Source: Microvelia longipes (lineage: Eukaryota; Arthropoda; Insecta; Hemiptera; Veliidae). Taken from it: a stretch of DNA of 64,000 nucleotides. Shown here one piece after another: positions 22,487-54,300 of this stretch. Every line of letters begins with the position of its first letter. The first letter of the stretch is position 1. The DNA lies in NCBI GenBank assembly GCA_018340805.1, contig JACMZG010001870.1, forward strand, positions 50,623,720 through 50,687,719, in the 5' to 3' direction. Under the pieces are notes generated by a model. It saw nothing but the letters and a program-made list of their open reading frames with translations. It did not search any database and was not told the origin of the DNA. A program made the position numbers and the translations under genes.

Positions 22487-23031
22487 TTAATGTGCAATCA
22501 CAATGCTTCCCCAGAATAATGGGTAAACAATAACACTAAATATTGCAAACAAATCCAACAATATCATATCAATAGGTGTTAACCCCTATACAAGAAAACA
22601 CAAAGGGGGGTACAGGAAGCATTCCAACAGGTGGATCCCAACCACCTGTGTATTTAAACCCAAACCAAAACAACTTATTTTTCTAAAAACATTTCACTTT
22701 TATAACATACGTTACTCGCCCCAAAGAAGACAAACATTTTAAAATAACAAATTGACATTTTTAAATAAATTATTAATGAACATAAGTATTTAAATAAGAT
22801 TAACTTCTGTAGTTCTATCCAGAATAAATAAACTTATTTTGTTTTATCAGGATCTAACATTATCTACAACTCTGTTTAGTTTCATAAACTACATTTTAAA
22901 CTTTTGATTGAATTTTAATTACTATAACTAAAAATTAACCAGATGTAGTTGAAAATTACCTGATTTAATAAAATAAATAATCCATAAACTAGAGGAGAGA
23001 AATTCACAAACGGTGAAAGTCGAAATTTCAT
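22487..23031 (-). CDS. candidate two-exon 56-residue membrane microprotein
   Basis: Not identified. Exon 1 (23031-22960) starts with ATG and ends CAG|GTAATT. Exon 2 (22585-22487) follows a strong pyrimidine tract and TATAG acceptor and ends in TAA. Both junctions are phase 0, giving 24 + 32 residues. The protein starts MKFRLSPFVNFSPLVYGLF and has two predicted membrane spans (about residues 10-24 and 29-54), with Pro-Leu-Phe-Trp near the end. ATTAAA signals lie about 80-105 bp downstream. A GC-richer patch upstream (23,360-23,410) could be the promoter. It was found only from splice-site and hydrophobicity logic. It could be a chance assembly or the N-terminal part of a longer gene. Confidence 0.4.
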
Positions 23032-23039
23032 CTTGAATC

Positions 23040-23734
23040 CAAACACACAAATAAACTAAATAATTGTAAATTAATAATTAAAATATCACGAATAGACAGC
23101 TCGCAACATCACAGAATTTGAGTATTAATTAATATTTAATTAAAATAAACAAAACACCAAGAAAAACATAAAAATTGTCGTAACTTATATTTTTCCATTT
23201 CTTTCTTTTATTTCACATTTTCTTCAATTACTTTAAACTACAATATATTAAAGAATTTAAGATCCATTTAATACGTGTTTGATAAAATTACGATATAAAA
23301 TTACTGAGTTAAATTATAAAAATTTTAGTTACTAAAAGTTGTCGTAAAAATAAAAATAAAGGACAAACGGAGCCCGAATCTAACACGGCGAGAGACGGGC
23401 GAGTACTGAAGCCTTCACAGACTCCACGTTGTTTTGTTTTCAATTTTTGAACACAGATGGCGATATAATGCAGACATACTAAAGGCATCTAGCGGATAAT
23501 TTTTCAACTATTATTTTATAGTTTCTGATTAAAATGCCTTAAATTAATATTGCGAATAATAGTGTATTTCTTTATTAGTTTACAACAGACCTAATTTGCT
23601 AAGTTTAAAAATTTAATAAAAACAAAATATCCTGTGCGGAGGTCCGCATGCCGGGCGAATTTCTTTTGTAATGCGTACTCCCATGCTTAACGAAACTTAA
23701 TCCATTTCTTGTTTAAATTTCTGGTTTTTACTTT
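23040..23734. other. upstream region of candidate gene
   Basis: Mostly AT-rich, with one GC-richer patch (23,370-23,430, containing ACACGGCGAGAGACGGGCGA) and nearby AGATGGCGATATAATGCAGA. It might contain a transcription start for the minus-strand candidate gene. No core promoter motif is certain. Confidence 0.3.
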
Positions 23735-24449
23735 ATAGTCCAAGAGCCGAACCTGAAAAAACATGACTTATTTTGTACTGATTCAAACAAAAATTTTCTG
23801 AAAATGTACCTTTCATTATGAAGAAAAAACATAGTTCGCCAATCCAAAGTGGAGCCCTTCATATGATTGCGCATGCTCAAAATTTTATAAAATTGCACAA
23901 CTTTCAGTCTTTTTGAAATAAGTGGTTCCCTATAGGTCATGTGCAAAACATGAAGAAAACGATGAGAGAGAATGATAAATTGTTCTCTAAAAACGAGTAT
24001 TTAATCATCAAAATCGGATAACAGCAAACAAAGTTATAGCTCTTTCAAAAACACTAAAAAAAATTGTAAATTTATGCAGAGTCACTGAATTTCTTTGGAA
24101 ACATACTGGCTTTCTTTGCATTTTTTGGTTAGTTACAGGATGTCATAACTTCAGTTGTATTTATCCGATTTTGCCGAAAAAACATTCGTTTTATATTTAT
24201 AGGAAATTTTATTAGCTTTCAAAGATGTTCTCTTCATGATTCGCACACGACCTACAGGGAACCACTTATTGCAAGAAAACTGGAATTTGTGCGATTGTCT
24301 AATATTTTGAGCGAGCGCATTCATATGAAGGGCTCCACTCTGGATAGGCAGACTATGCTTTTCCTTCATAATTAAAGGTATATTTTCAGAAAAATTTGGT
24401 TTGAAGTAGTACAAAATGAGTCACATTTTTTACTACTCTTGGACTATTA
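23735..24449. repeat. foldback element, ~715 bp
   Basis: The left arm (about 23,735-23,957) and right arm (about 24,224-24,449) are imperfect inverted repeats of ~220 bp. Paired landmarks are TATAGTCCAAGAG with CTCTTGGACTATTA, and GTGGAGCCCTTCATATGA with TCATATGAAGGGCTCCAC. A ~265-bp loop separates them. A partial arm recurs at 11,025-11,105, so this is a dispersed family. Confidence 0.75.
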
Positions 24450-24872
24450 TAATTTAAGCAGTAATATTAGTACTCAATACTAAATTTTTCTACATTTCTC
24501 CCCCTAAAAAATGCGGTTATTTATCCAATTGTTCATACAAAACTATGTTCATCTTTCTGAAATTGGGAGTGCGCACTATGGCTTTACTAAAACTAAAACC
24601 TAACATTGTGTACCCGACGGAATCTGTTTTTGTCTTTTACCTCTGAGTTAACAACACTTTTGTTGTCTTATATAAAGTTTTCATTTTACTAGTTTATATA
24701 AGTGACATACTGCCACAATAAAAGCGAATTTTAAGCAATGTTAAGCAAATAGAAACTTGCAAACCTCTCTTTGTCAAATGGAGAATTATGACAGTCTATG
24801 GCTTATATATTATGGAATGTTTCCAACATGTTTTGAGGAATTTGGGCTCTAAACAAAAACAAGGTGATCTCC

Positions 24873-25120
24873 ATCGCTACGAGACTAGGAGGGGTTGTGA
24901 CCTCAAACTACCATCAGTAAGACTTAATAAAACCTACTAAGGTCCTAGTTTCATGGAAATAAAAAAATATAATCACCTACCAGATGGTATAAGAGCTCTA
25001 AAACCTCAAAAATGCTTAAACAAAGTCAAAGAAGTATTATTGCTTAATCCTATGTATGAACTCAATGATTATTTTAATTTGAACTTTAATAATTTGTATT
25101 TTTTTTTGTTTTTTTTCTCA
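24873..25120 (+). pseudogene. LINE ORF2 C-terminal fragment
   Basis: The translation YETRRGCDLKLPSVRLNKTY, one stop, then GPSFMEIKKYNHLPDGIRAL, LLLNPMYELNDYF matches the usual C-terminus of Jockey/CR1-type LINE proteins (TR..D...P..R......F.....YN.LP..I). The rest of the element is missing. A T-rich 3' end follows. Confidence 0.65.
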
Positions 25121-25871
25121 TTTGTAATGTAAAGTGAATTTTTTGACTAAACCAAGAATTGCTTGTAAATTTGATGGTTGTAAAATTATTTTACAAAAAA
25201 CATCAACATTATCAACATTAACGCCAAAAAACATTTTTTTTTATAATATTACCAGATAAAATTTTTTCAGAGATAACTATCTCTTTAACCTAAAACAATT
25301 TCTAATAAACAATTCAAGGAAAATAAATAAAAACTCATATAAAAGAAAAAATAAATCTTAATAAATATATTACAACAGAGAAATCTTACAAAATAATTTA
25401 ACAAATTTATTTCTCAAAAAGTAATATTTACAAAAAAATCTAAACTAAGTTAACAAAAATATTCCTTTTTATTCAACAATTTTTATTAAATAATAATGGC
25501 AACAACACATTAAAGTATTATAATTGTTCACAAAGAAAAAACATTTTCATTTCTATATAACCTTGGTATAAATAAAATCAAAAGACAAAGTCATACACAC
25601 TAATATATTAGTTCCACTTAGTGTATAAATATTTAAAACAATACTTGTCCTATTTACCTACAGTTTAAAAAAAACTAGGAACACTTTATAACACATTTCC
25701 GTTTCTATATTACTTTAACTCACAAAAACATAAAGACAAAGGAATATAGACTTATTTTCTGTTTTCTCATAGTATCTAGTTAAATGAATAAATTAGGACC
25801 ACTTTTTAATACATTTATTTGGGTTTCTATAATACTTTGGTTCATATAAAAAAAAGAAAAAAGATTTACAT
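25121..25871. other. AT-rich gene-free DNA
   Basis: Repeats of the type ATAACCTTGGTATAAATAAA and CACTTTATAACACATTTCCG recur loosely at 25,550-25,850 (a phrase with ACATTT, TTTCTATA and CTTTGG), a weak long-period repeat. Nothing coding. Confidence 0.4.
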
Positions 25872-26107
25872 TAATAATAATAAAATTCCCGTTTAGAGCC
25901 TCGCGGTCCATCAGGGATAAACCCTGTGGGAACCAACTCAGGTGATAGTGGCAACCATTATGCTCAAAGTGTAATCTAAAGTTGGAAATAATTTATTTTA
26001 ACAATAATCTAATATAAACTGAGAGCACAATCTAGGATGTGAACCCCAGACATCCGTGGTGTCAAAGTTCAGTGTTATGCCTCTAACGACCTCGACCAAG
26101 AAATCGG
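25872..26107 (-). mobile_element. tRNA-derived SINE, near full length
   Basis: Reverse copy of the SINE at 41,434. It starts (minus strand) with a tRNA-like head containing GGTCGTTAGAGGC and a B-box-like GGGGTTCACATCC, has a body with AGGTGGTTCC-like segments (GAGTTGGTTCCCACAGGGTT) and ends in (ATT)n. The B box carries a substitution. Confidence 0.75.
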
Positions 26108-26185
26108 CATATATTTACATTATTAAATTGATAAATTCACAAGCAACAATTCACAGATTAATTGTGGATCTATATTATTACTTAA

Positions 26186-26204
26186 TGTATTAATTATATT
26201 ATAT

Positions 26205-26269
<65 letters not shown>

Positions 26270-26305
26270 TAATATATATAATTAATAATTAATATATTAA
26301 TATAT
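26186..26305. repeat. (TA)n microsatellite
   Basis: About 120 bp of interrupted TA repeat. Confidence 0.9.
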
Positions 26306-27404
26306 AAACACCAATGAATATAGACTCAACCATATGGTTTGTATAGTTAAATATAAACAAACAACACTCAAACAAATGTATTCTTTCCATATCACCTTGG
26401 TCCATATAAACACAAAAGGCAAAAATATATCGATAAGGTTTTTATCAGTGTGAACAATTTTTTTTAGAAATGAAAATTAATTTAAAAAAATGAACAACCA
26501 ATAAATAGAAAAATAATTATTGTTACTCCAAATATCAGTTTATTACAATAAATTCAGGGGAACTATTTTTAATCACAAATATCAAGTTTCATGATTGGAT
26601 TCATAAAAACAAACAGTACAAAGAAATACTAGAGGTACACCAAAAACTGTAATTGCCACGAATGTGTCTGTGTCACATTTGGCGTACTTGCCATAAATTA
26701 TGGCAAGGTCAATTATTTAACCTTAACTGATCCAGAAAGAGTCCACAAAGAGAAACTTTTAAATTTTAAATATTTTTTTATATAAACAAAAATGATCTTC
26801 CGTTTCTTTGCCATGGCCTCTAATTCTTTTTACCATTAATGCTCACCATAAAACACCATGTTACTATACATATTTATTGGTTTACATCCATTAAATATTA
26901 AGAAGTTAACCAACATACTTACATCCTACCTACCTCGTTACCAAGAAGATTTTTTCCAAAATAGATATAAACAAATTCTTCATACAATATAATTAAAAAT
27001 TGATAAAAAGAGTCTTAAAGGTTACGAGCATTCTGAGGTAAGAACCACTTTTCAAGCGTTTGTATAAATAAAATATATTCCTTGTTTGATTATTTCTTTA
27101 AAAAATATAATATACTAAAAACTTGGTATTCTAGAGCCTCACTAAAGATTGGGTGAGACTTTTATAATAAAAAAATGTTCCAGAGCACATAAGTGCAACT
27201 TAAACTTAAGTAAAGTTCAATAATAAAGCCCTCAGTAAGACATTTCAGTCAGCAGAATTTCTTGCGTGAGCACAAATTAACATGGATATAGATACTAATT
27301 TTTAGACATCATGTTTTATGAGTTTTACCAAAAAAGCTTTCTCAACGAGTATATAACTTAATACAAAACTAAAAACAAAGTCCGTTTCATGAAGAGTGGG
27401 TTGA
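26306..27404. other. gene-free DNA downstream of GPAT
   Basis: No exon recognised. Part may be 3' flank or 3' UTR of the minus-strand GPAT gene if its polyadenylation site is distal. Confidence 0.4.
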
Positions 27405-27870
27405 ATAAAGTGAAACCATTAACGATAAAGGGAAACCCATGGATGGAGTAACAAGGTAAGAAAAGAGAGGAGATGGATAAAGTGAAACCATGGAGTAACA
27501 AGGTAAGAAAAGAGAGGAGATGGATAAAGGGAAACCATGGAGTAACAAGGTAAGAAAAGAGAGGAGATGGATAAAGTGAAACCATGGAGTAACAAGGGAA
27601 GAAAAGAGAGGAAATGGATAAAGGGAAACCAAAGAGTAAGAAGGTAGAGTTGAGGAGATGTAAGGAAAATATGGAGTAGGGAGGTAATAAGAGTGGACAT
27701 GAATAAAAGGAAACAACAAAGTAAAATGGTTAGAGTAGAGAGGAGTGGAGTTGAATAAATGGGAATCATGAAGTAAGGAGTGAGTAGTAGAGATGTTTAA
27801 AGGGAAATCACAGGGTAAGAACGTAGATTAAAAAGGAGAGGGGATGAATAATGTGAAACCATGGAGTAAT
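27405..27870. repeat. minisatellite, 47-bp unit, just 3' of GPAT
   Basis: Units start GGAGTAACAAGG at 27445, 27492, 27539 and 27586, steps of exactly 47 bp, with diverged units continuing to about 27,870. Each unit also holds GAAAAGAGAGGAGATGGATA. Because 47 is not a multiple of 3, all three minus frames read the same peptide in turn, which explains the open frames there. It begins about 20 bp after the GPAT stop codon, so it lies in the 3' UTR or immediate flank. Confidence 0.9.
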
Positions 27871-27889
27871 AAATGAGTAGATGTAGGTT

Positions 27890-47635
<19,746 letters not shown>

Positions 47636-48392
47636 TTTAATATCCTTCCACACATCACAAGCACAGACACATTCGAGTTAAATTATAACTAAAATAATTT
47701 ATTAAACTAAACCACTTCAGAACGAAAATTAAAATTTGACTGCAAGAATTTTTTTTTTATAAGATGTACAGGTTATGTTATTGTAACACTTGTGTAAACT
47801 CGGTTTTTTCGATGACGTCATGTATCGTATGATTACACAATTTTAGCGGGAAATTTAAATTAGTAGAATGTATTTGAAACAAAATACAGAGAAACTACCG
47901 TAATTTAAACGCGATATTTTAAAAAAATAAAGTAATTTTACATTGAAATCAATAATAAATTATTCATAATTAAAAAATTAAGTTTTAATAATTATAAAAA
48001 GTATAATATTTTACTTTAGTTGCTTTTTGCGTTTTCGAAGAAATGCATAAATTGTGCATTTAAGTCTTAACCACAGTTATTTTAAATACAATAAAAACTA
48101 AAAGTAGATTTATAATTCTATGTTTTCGGAAAAAGCATATCTTTACAATTATCATTTTATAATAAAGCTAAAAATATTTTCTGACACGCTTAACTTATAT
48201 TTTAGAGTTAAGGAAATCACCAAACGTCATGGAAATGTTTCCCTTTTTAAATTTTCTTTACAGTTAAAAAAAAGAGGGGGAGGGTAATGGGCCTCTAAGA
48301 GGGGGTTATTTTTTGTCTCGCTCTCTCTTTACAGGTAACGTGTCAACTTTAAATGTGATCGCATATTTTACCTATTATTTATTTAGTTTAAA
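47636..48392. promoter_or_regulatory. divergent promoter region between GPAT and HARS
   Basis: The start codons of the two genes are 757 bp apart on opposite strands, with no other gene between. Both 5' UTRs and transcription starts must lie here unless there are distant non-coding exons. Features seen: TGACGTCA at 47,813-47,820, and a pyrimidine-rich CTCGCTCTCTCTTTACAG at 48,318-48,335 upstream of HARS. No clear TATA box. Upstream ATGs exist before the GPAT start (47,672 and 47,655). Confidence 0.65.
47813..47820. promoter_or_regulatory. CRE/ATF palindrome TGACGTCA
   Basis: A perfect 8-bp CREB/ATF site about 180 bp upstream of the GPAT start codon and 570 bp upstream of HARS. Known for CREB/ATF-family bZIP proteins; use here is inference. 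The same octamer also occurs in repeat DNA near 20,028, so chance is possible. Confidence 0.4.
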
Positions 48393-51300
48393 ATGACGGA
48401 ACTTAAAGATAAACTTCAAGAACAAATCAAAGAACAAGGAGACGTCGTACGTAAATTAAAATCAAGCAAAGCTGACAAAGATAAAGTGAGTACGAAATAT
48501 TTAACTTCAAAATTTCTGTGAACCCCCTGCCTCTGTTACCTTCCCTCTCGTGTTTTGTTCGATAAAAATTTAAATTTTCTTTTAAAAATTGATATATTTT
48601 ATTAATTATTAATGATTTTTATTTTGTTTAATGTATTAGTTTTTCAAATGTGATTTAGAGAGCGTGATATTTTGTTACTCTGTTACAATATGTTGTTAAG
48701 TTGTTCATGAGTTGTTTTTATTTTAGTTTTTTTTAAATATTTTTTCCGATAACTATGAAATAATTATTGAAATATTGGTGATTATTTCACCTAGAGTTTG
48801 TAATATGGTTTTTGGTTTGGTGCGAAAGTTTGCCTCTATCAGAGCGTGTCGGTTTCCTTGTAGATTGCAACATACGAATGTCAAGGTGAGTAAGTGAAAG
48901 AATGTTTGACTGACGTATATCATAGTTTAGAATGATTGTTATGGTTCATTTGCTGATTCAATGGCAAGTTTGAAACTTTTTGATTTACCTTTCACTTATT
49001 CAACCCACTGATCTACTTCTTACTTTTCAATATATATTGCTGTGTTAACTGTACATACAGTCTATCGTTTAGTTTAAAATTTGACAGGTCAGTTTAGACA
49101 CCACTGATTCTTAGAAAACAATCCCTGCAAGAAGGGGGGCGGGAAAAAACTATGTAAAACAAATCAGGTTATTTTACCCGTATTTTCTAGGCGATGTTTT
49201 TTTACATTTCTTTTGTGTAGTTTTTATTTTAAAATATTATTGTTAAGATTAATTTGAAAGTAGTTTTCCAGATTAGGTGTCCCCTATTTTAAAGGCCAAA
49301 AAAAAAATAAATGCGACCAATGGAACTAGGGGGTTAAAGGAGGGGAAAATACTCTACAAAATGGATGAATAACTGTTCCATAAGTCATCTTTTAGAGGTT
49401 AAATATATTTATGTAAAAAAAGAATATGACATTTTAATTAATTAATACAAACAAGTTCAGTCCATTTCACCAGCTTCCAGCTCTTCATCGTAGATGAATA
49501 GGAGATCCTCTGTGGAAAATTGACGCCAAAGTTTTGAATGACCGTGCAATCAGCGGTAGCATCTCCTAGCTACTGGTTTGATGAAATCTCTGTTCATTAA
49601 CCTGAAGTCAAAAACAAAAAATTTATAATAAAATAATATCATTAATTGTATATCTTTTAAGATGAAAATGTATTATAATTATTATTAATACATTTCTATA
49701 TTATTTTGAATATTATTTAGTTTATTATGAATGCAAGGAAGACGTTAAGTTCATAAAAAGCTTTATCTTAGTATCTGAACAATTTTTAACAATGTCAAAA
49801 ACAGTAATTGATACAAATATTTATAAATCTAGGCCAAACACATTTAATCCATATTATTTCAATTTAATAGATTCGGGAAAACTACTAAATAAACTAATTA
49901 TATTTAGTATATAATTAATAAAAGAGAAGGAACATTACCTTATAACCAGTAGATTGAAGTCCCGTTGATTTATGAGAGTATCAAAAGGCGGTTCCTTTTA
50001 ACGTTCATTTTAATAATCTATTTTCAATAATAAGAAAAAAAGAAAACTTGGAAAAATTTATGACATGTGAGTGACTGTAAAATAGAAATGTTCAAAGCTT
50101 TTATGAATTTTATGTTATTATAATAAATAAAGAAATTGGGCATTAAATCTTTTACGCTTTAAATAGGTACAGAAGAGAAAGAAAGATAAATGATCGACGC
50201 AAGCGGTACCTCGACCTATTTTGTCTCTGTTAATTATTTCCCATGCTTAAGTTCACACATATTGGCACTCAATTCGCTCTCGTATTTAATTTTTAGAAAA
50301 CTGCAACAGTCCCAAGGTTCATGTGTGCATTTTGATGGGCTAAACCGAGGATATGACAGAAACGCATGGATACACTTTCCGTTTTAAAAATATCTATATA
50401 TAGTTTATTAGAGAACAATTACTGGAAGAGAGTCATAACCTTTTTTCAGACTACGATGACACCTTTTAATGCTATTTATAACAATTGAAGGGACGCCTAA
50501 CTGGAAAAGGGACCTATGCCTCTTTTTCCAGATTGTATGGACACCTTTTTCATTATTGATTATAAGAAGATTGAGGGGAACCTGATGGAAGGAATCCCTA
50601 TGGCCTCATTTCCAGATTAGATGAACCTAGTGAATCGTATTGATAACATTGACGGGGACACTAAACTTGGGAAAAGGATCCCTATAGCCTCTTTCCAGAT
50701 TAGGTGAACACCTTTCAATCTATTATACATTGAGGGACACTAACTGGAAAGGATCCTTAGCTCTTTTCTAGATTAGATGACCTTTCAATTATTATCATTG
50801 AGGACACCTAACTGGAAAAGATCCTATAGCTTCTTTTTCCAGATTGTGGACACCTTTCTAAGCTATCGAAACTTGTGGGTCACCTAAACTGGAAAAGGAC
50901 CCCATATAGCCTCTTTCCAGATTAAGTGCACCCTTTTTAGCTATTGAAACATGCGTGGGGGACTGGAAAATGTTTTTTTGTAGGGTTGTATACCTTTTTC
51001 AGTGTTTTTTTCCCCCCCATAAAACCCCCTTGATTCCATCGTCCCTCCGAAAGATTGCTATCAAGGAAATTTTTGGTTATCCCCCAAATTTTCCCGTGTA
51101 TGATCTCCCACCCATAACCCCCTGGTTCACATCAAGTCCCCGAAGATTGCAATGAAAGGAAAATGTATCCTTTTTCCCAGTGATTACCCCCACCATTAAA
51201 TCCCCTGGTTCCCATCCTGTCCCGTGATGATTGCAATTAAGGGGAAAATTATCCATTTTATAAATAATTAATGTTCAAAAAGTTAAATAACAAAGTGACA

Positions 51301-54300
51301 CCTAAACGATCGTATTTACATATGACACCAAAGTCTTTATAGTTTAGATGACCCCTAAGGGGACACTTACTGGAAGAGTGGCCAGGCCGAATGTCAAGGT
51401 GAGTAGTGAAAGGGGAATGTTTGACTGACGTATATTCATACTTTAGAATGATTGTTTATGGTCATTTGCTGATTCAATGTTGGCAGTTTGGAAACTTTTG
51501 TGATATTACCTTTCATATTCAACCACTGATCTACTTCTTACTTTTTCAAATCTATATTGCTGTGTTACTGGTACATACAGTTATTTTGGTTAAGATCTTT
51601 GACAGTCGTTAGACACCACTGAGTCTTAAGAAAACATCCTGCAAAAGAAGGGGGGCGGGAAAAACTATGTAACATCAGGTTATTTTACCCTATTTTCATA
51701 GCGCGATGTTTTACCATTTCTTTTGTGTGTTTATTTAAATATCCATTGTTAAGATTATTTGAAAGTAGTTTCAAAATGATGTTATCAGAAGAACCTCAAC
51801 AAAGTGAACGATTGCCGGGAAGAAGTTTTTTCCGTGACGCGGTTTGGTGTGGTAGGCAATTTTTTTCTCTTTTTAAGTAGAGGTTGGCAGCGGCTTCTCT
51901 GATCAGTCAATCCCCAAAATACTTACGACCTTTAGGATTTTTAAACTAAACGATAGACTGTAGGTATTGTTTTAGTTTGGGTTTGGATTAGTTATAGCGA
52001 ATTCACTCTCCTCCAAACTATTACTAAGTACACACAGTATATTAAGTCCATGTGTCGTAGTAAGTATGATAGGTAAACACGCTGTAAAAAACCATGCAGA
52101 GGGTGTCCAGTCAGATACCCTTGAACAAGGTAGATAAAATCTAGTGTAATTCCTAGATAACCTTCCTAATGGACAATAATGTAACTTTTTAATAATACTG
52201 AATTCTACAATTAATATTACTGTTTTTCACCAAATGACTTTTCAAATATTATTTTTTTAGAGTAACCTTATTGTTATATGAAAAATAAAATTTAATATTT
52301 TTTTTGTGTTAACTCTCTTATAACCCACGAGTGAAACTTCGCTGTTTTGGAGGGATCAGTTACGATATGGTACAAGAACCAGATCATATTAAATGCGTAT
52401 GGAATACAATCACTGCTAAATACGCTGTGTATATAATTTTAGTATGTGTACACATTCTAATCTGTATTGTATGCAGTATAAAAACATATAATATGTTTTA
52501 TAGGTATTGGATTCAAAGGCATTTAAAACACATGTTTTATTGCTATTAAATCCTATAGAAGGCGGAGTGTCAAAAAATAGTCTTCAAATATTTCAAGGAA
52601 AGTAAACATGGTATAAAATAAGTTAAATTTTCTGATGAAAGGAGACTGGTGTTAAGGTGACCTCTCTATGGACATAATAATATTTAAATATCAAGCAAGA
52701 GAAAAGGATGTTACTCACCAAACCTTCAACAAGGCTGATATTGCTTCTAGCGGATTAACTTTATTTTGATATTATCAGTCGTTTTCCAGCCTGAAATATG
52801 TTTCTACATTCTTATAGTATCTGTTGAAAACCAGAAATCAATGATGGAAGAAGTCCTATTGATGTTTATTGCTCTTGTTACTGGAGATTAGACTGACCTC
52901 CTAGTTCTTATACCCAAATCCACTAGATTTTTTTCAGATAAATTGAGGTTGGGAACTAAGTAAATAAGTGCCTTGTTACTGACATGGTGAGGGGGGGGGG
53001 GAGGAGTCAGAATAAACTAGTAGAATTCCTTTTTTTTGCTTATTACTAAGTGGGCTGACAAGTGATCTTAAGAAATGTGTCAAATAACCATAGTACACGA
53101 ATGCTACATCATATCTGTATTTTATTTGAAATTTGTAGCTGACAATTTTTTTTTTGGGTATACTAGGTGTGTTTAAAAAGTATCGCGAATTTTGTGTTTT
53201 TTCAAAAATTATTTATTTATTCATGAATACCTATTTTGTCCCCTTCAAAGTAATTCCCATGAGATATTATACACTTGTGCCAACGGTTTTTCTAATCTTC
53301 AAAGCACTTTAAACAATCATTTTTTTTATCTTGTTTCAGCTCCTCCTTTGATGCCGTCTTCATTTCATCAAGCGAAGTGTAATGTCGTCCTTTCATGGGC
53401 CTCGACAGTTTAGGGAACAAGAAAAAGTCACAGGGGCTGTATGCCACAGTCAACATTCGGAATGCATCCACGCACTTAATTTCATTTTTCCCACAAAATT
53501 TGATACAGGTTTTTTGATCCATTTTTTTGAATAGTTAAAAATGGAAGGCGATCCAAAACACGTGCAAGCAAAGCAGCTGTCAACAATTAAATGAACATTC
53601 TAAATGGCCGAGTTTGTCGGCATAAGTAAGAGACATGAGTACCAACATAAAGCAACAAAAATATTGAAATTCGAATGTACGTAACCCGTGAAAATTTAAA
53701 ATTCGCGATACTTTTTCAACACACCTCTCATTTTGACTAGTTTTAGCCTGCATTAGTCCAAGATAAGATAGTATATTTTATTATCTTACCTCTTACCTTG
53801 AATTTTAACTATGCAAAGTTGATTTATTTATTGGGTAAACATTGTCGACTACAGAACAGTGGATCAGATGGATTGTTACTCAACGACTAGTAGAGATAAT
53901 CTTGCTGTTAATCGTAAATCACTGGCGACTCACAACCTTTCAGAGGATCTTACTCAATCAAATCAGGATTAGGAGTTACAAAAAAATACTCCATCACATC
54001 TAATCTTTGCCTGATAAAAAATTTAAATAATCTTTCTACGATTTAGCTAAGAGAATTTGTGGTATTAAATATTTTATGAATTCTTAAAACATCTAATTAA
54101 TGGTAAAACACTTCCAAGATGTTGGCTATTGTGAATTTTTAATTGTAATTATTTGCCTAAGCAGTTTTGGGATTTACTCTTTATGGAGGATTAATATATT
54201 ATTGGCAATATTTATCATTTTTACTATGTATTTATTTTGTTCAGATCCAAGAAGAAGTAGCCAAACTTTTAGAGTTGAAAGCTAAGTTAACGGAAGTCGA

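Larger units (their letters stand above)
19831..24733. repeat. 74-bp inverted repeats 4.75 kb apart
   Basis: The segment 19831-19904 (containing GTGGCAGTATGTCACTTATA and TAAACTAGTAAAAT) matches the reverse complement of 24659-24733 at most positions. They could be the terminal repeats of one ~4.9-kb element or two solo copies. The presence of a candidate host gene between them favours solo copies. Confidence 0.6.
48875..51779 (+). repeat. ~395-bp direct duplication inside HARS intron 1
   Basis: 48,875-49,268 and 51,388-51,779 are direct copies that begin CGAATGTCAAGGTGAGTA and run through unique flank (GATCTACTTCTTACTTTT) into the same MITE family 2 element, so the duplication is younger than the MITE insertion. 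The first copy stops abruptly inside the MITE at a CCAGATTAGGTG sequence like the tandem repeat between the copies. The second copy has many 1-base indels. Confidence 0.8.

Noticed and set aside
27358..27769. Overlapping Pro/Ser/Phe-rich minus-strand frames
   Set aside because: All are the 47-bp minisatellite read in three frames.
47636..47653. Six extra N-terminal residues for GPAT starting at 47653
   Set aside because: That codon is GTG. The first ATG in the frame is at 47635 in a good initiation context, and a stop lies upstream.
52331..52549. 72-codon plus-strand frame in HARS intron 1
   Set aside because: No recognisable motif, splice sites or repeat copies; consistent with chance in AT-rich DNA.
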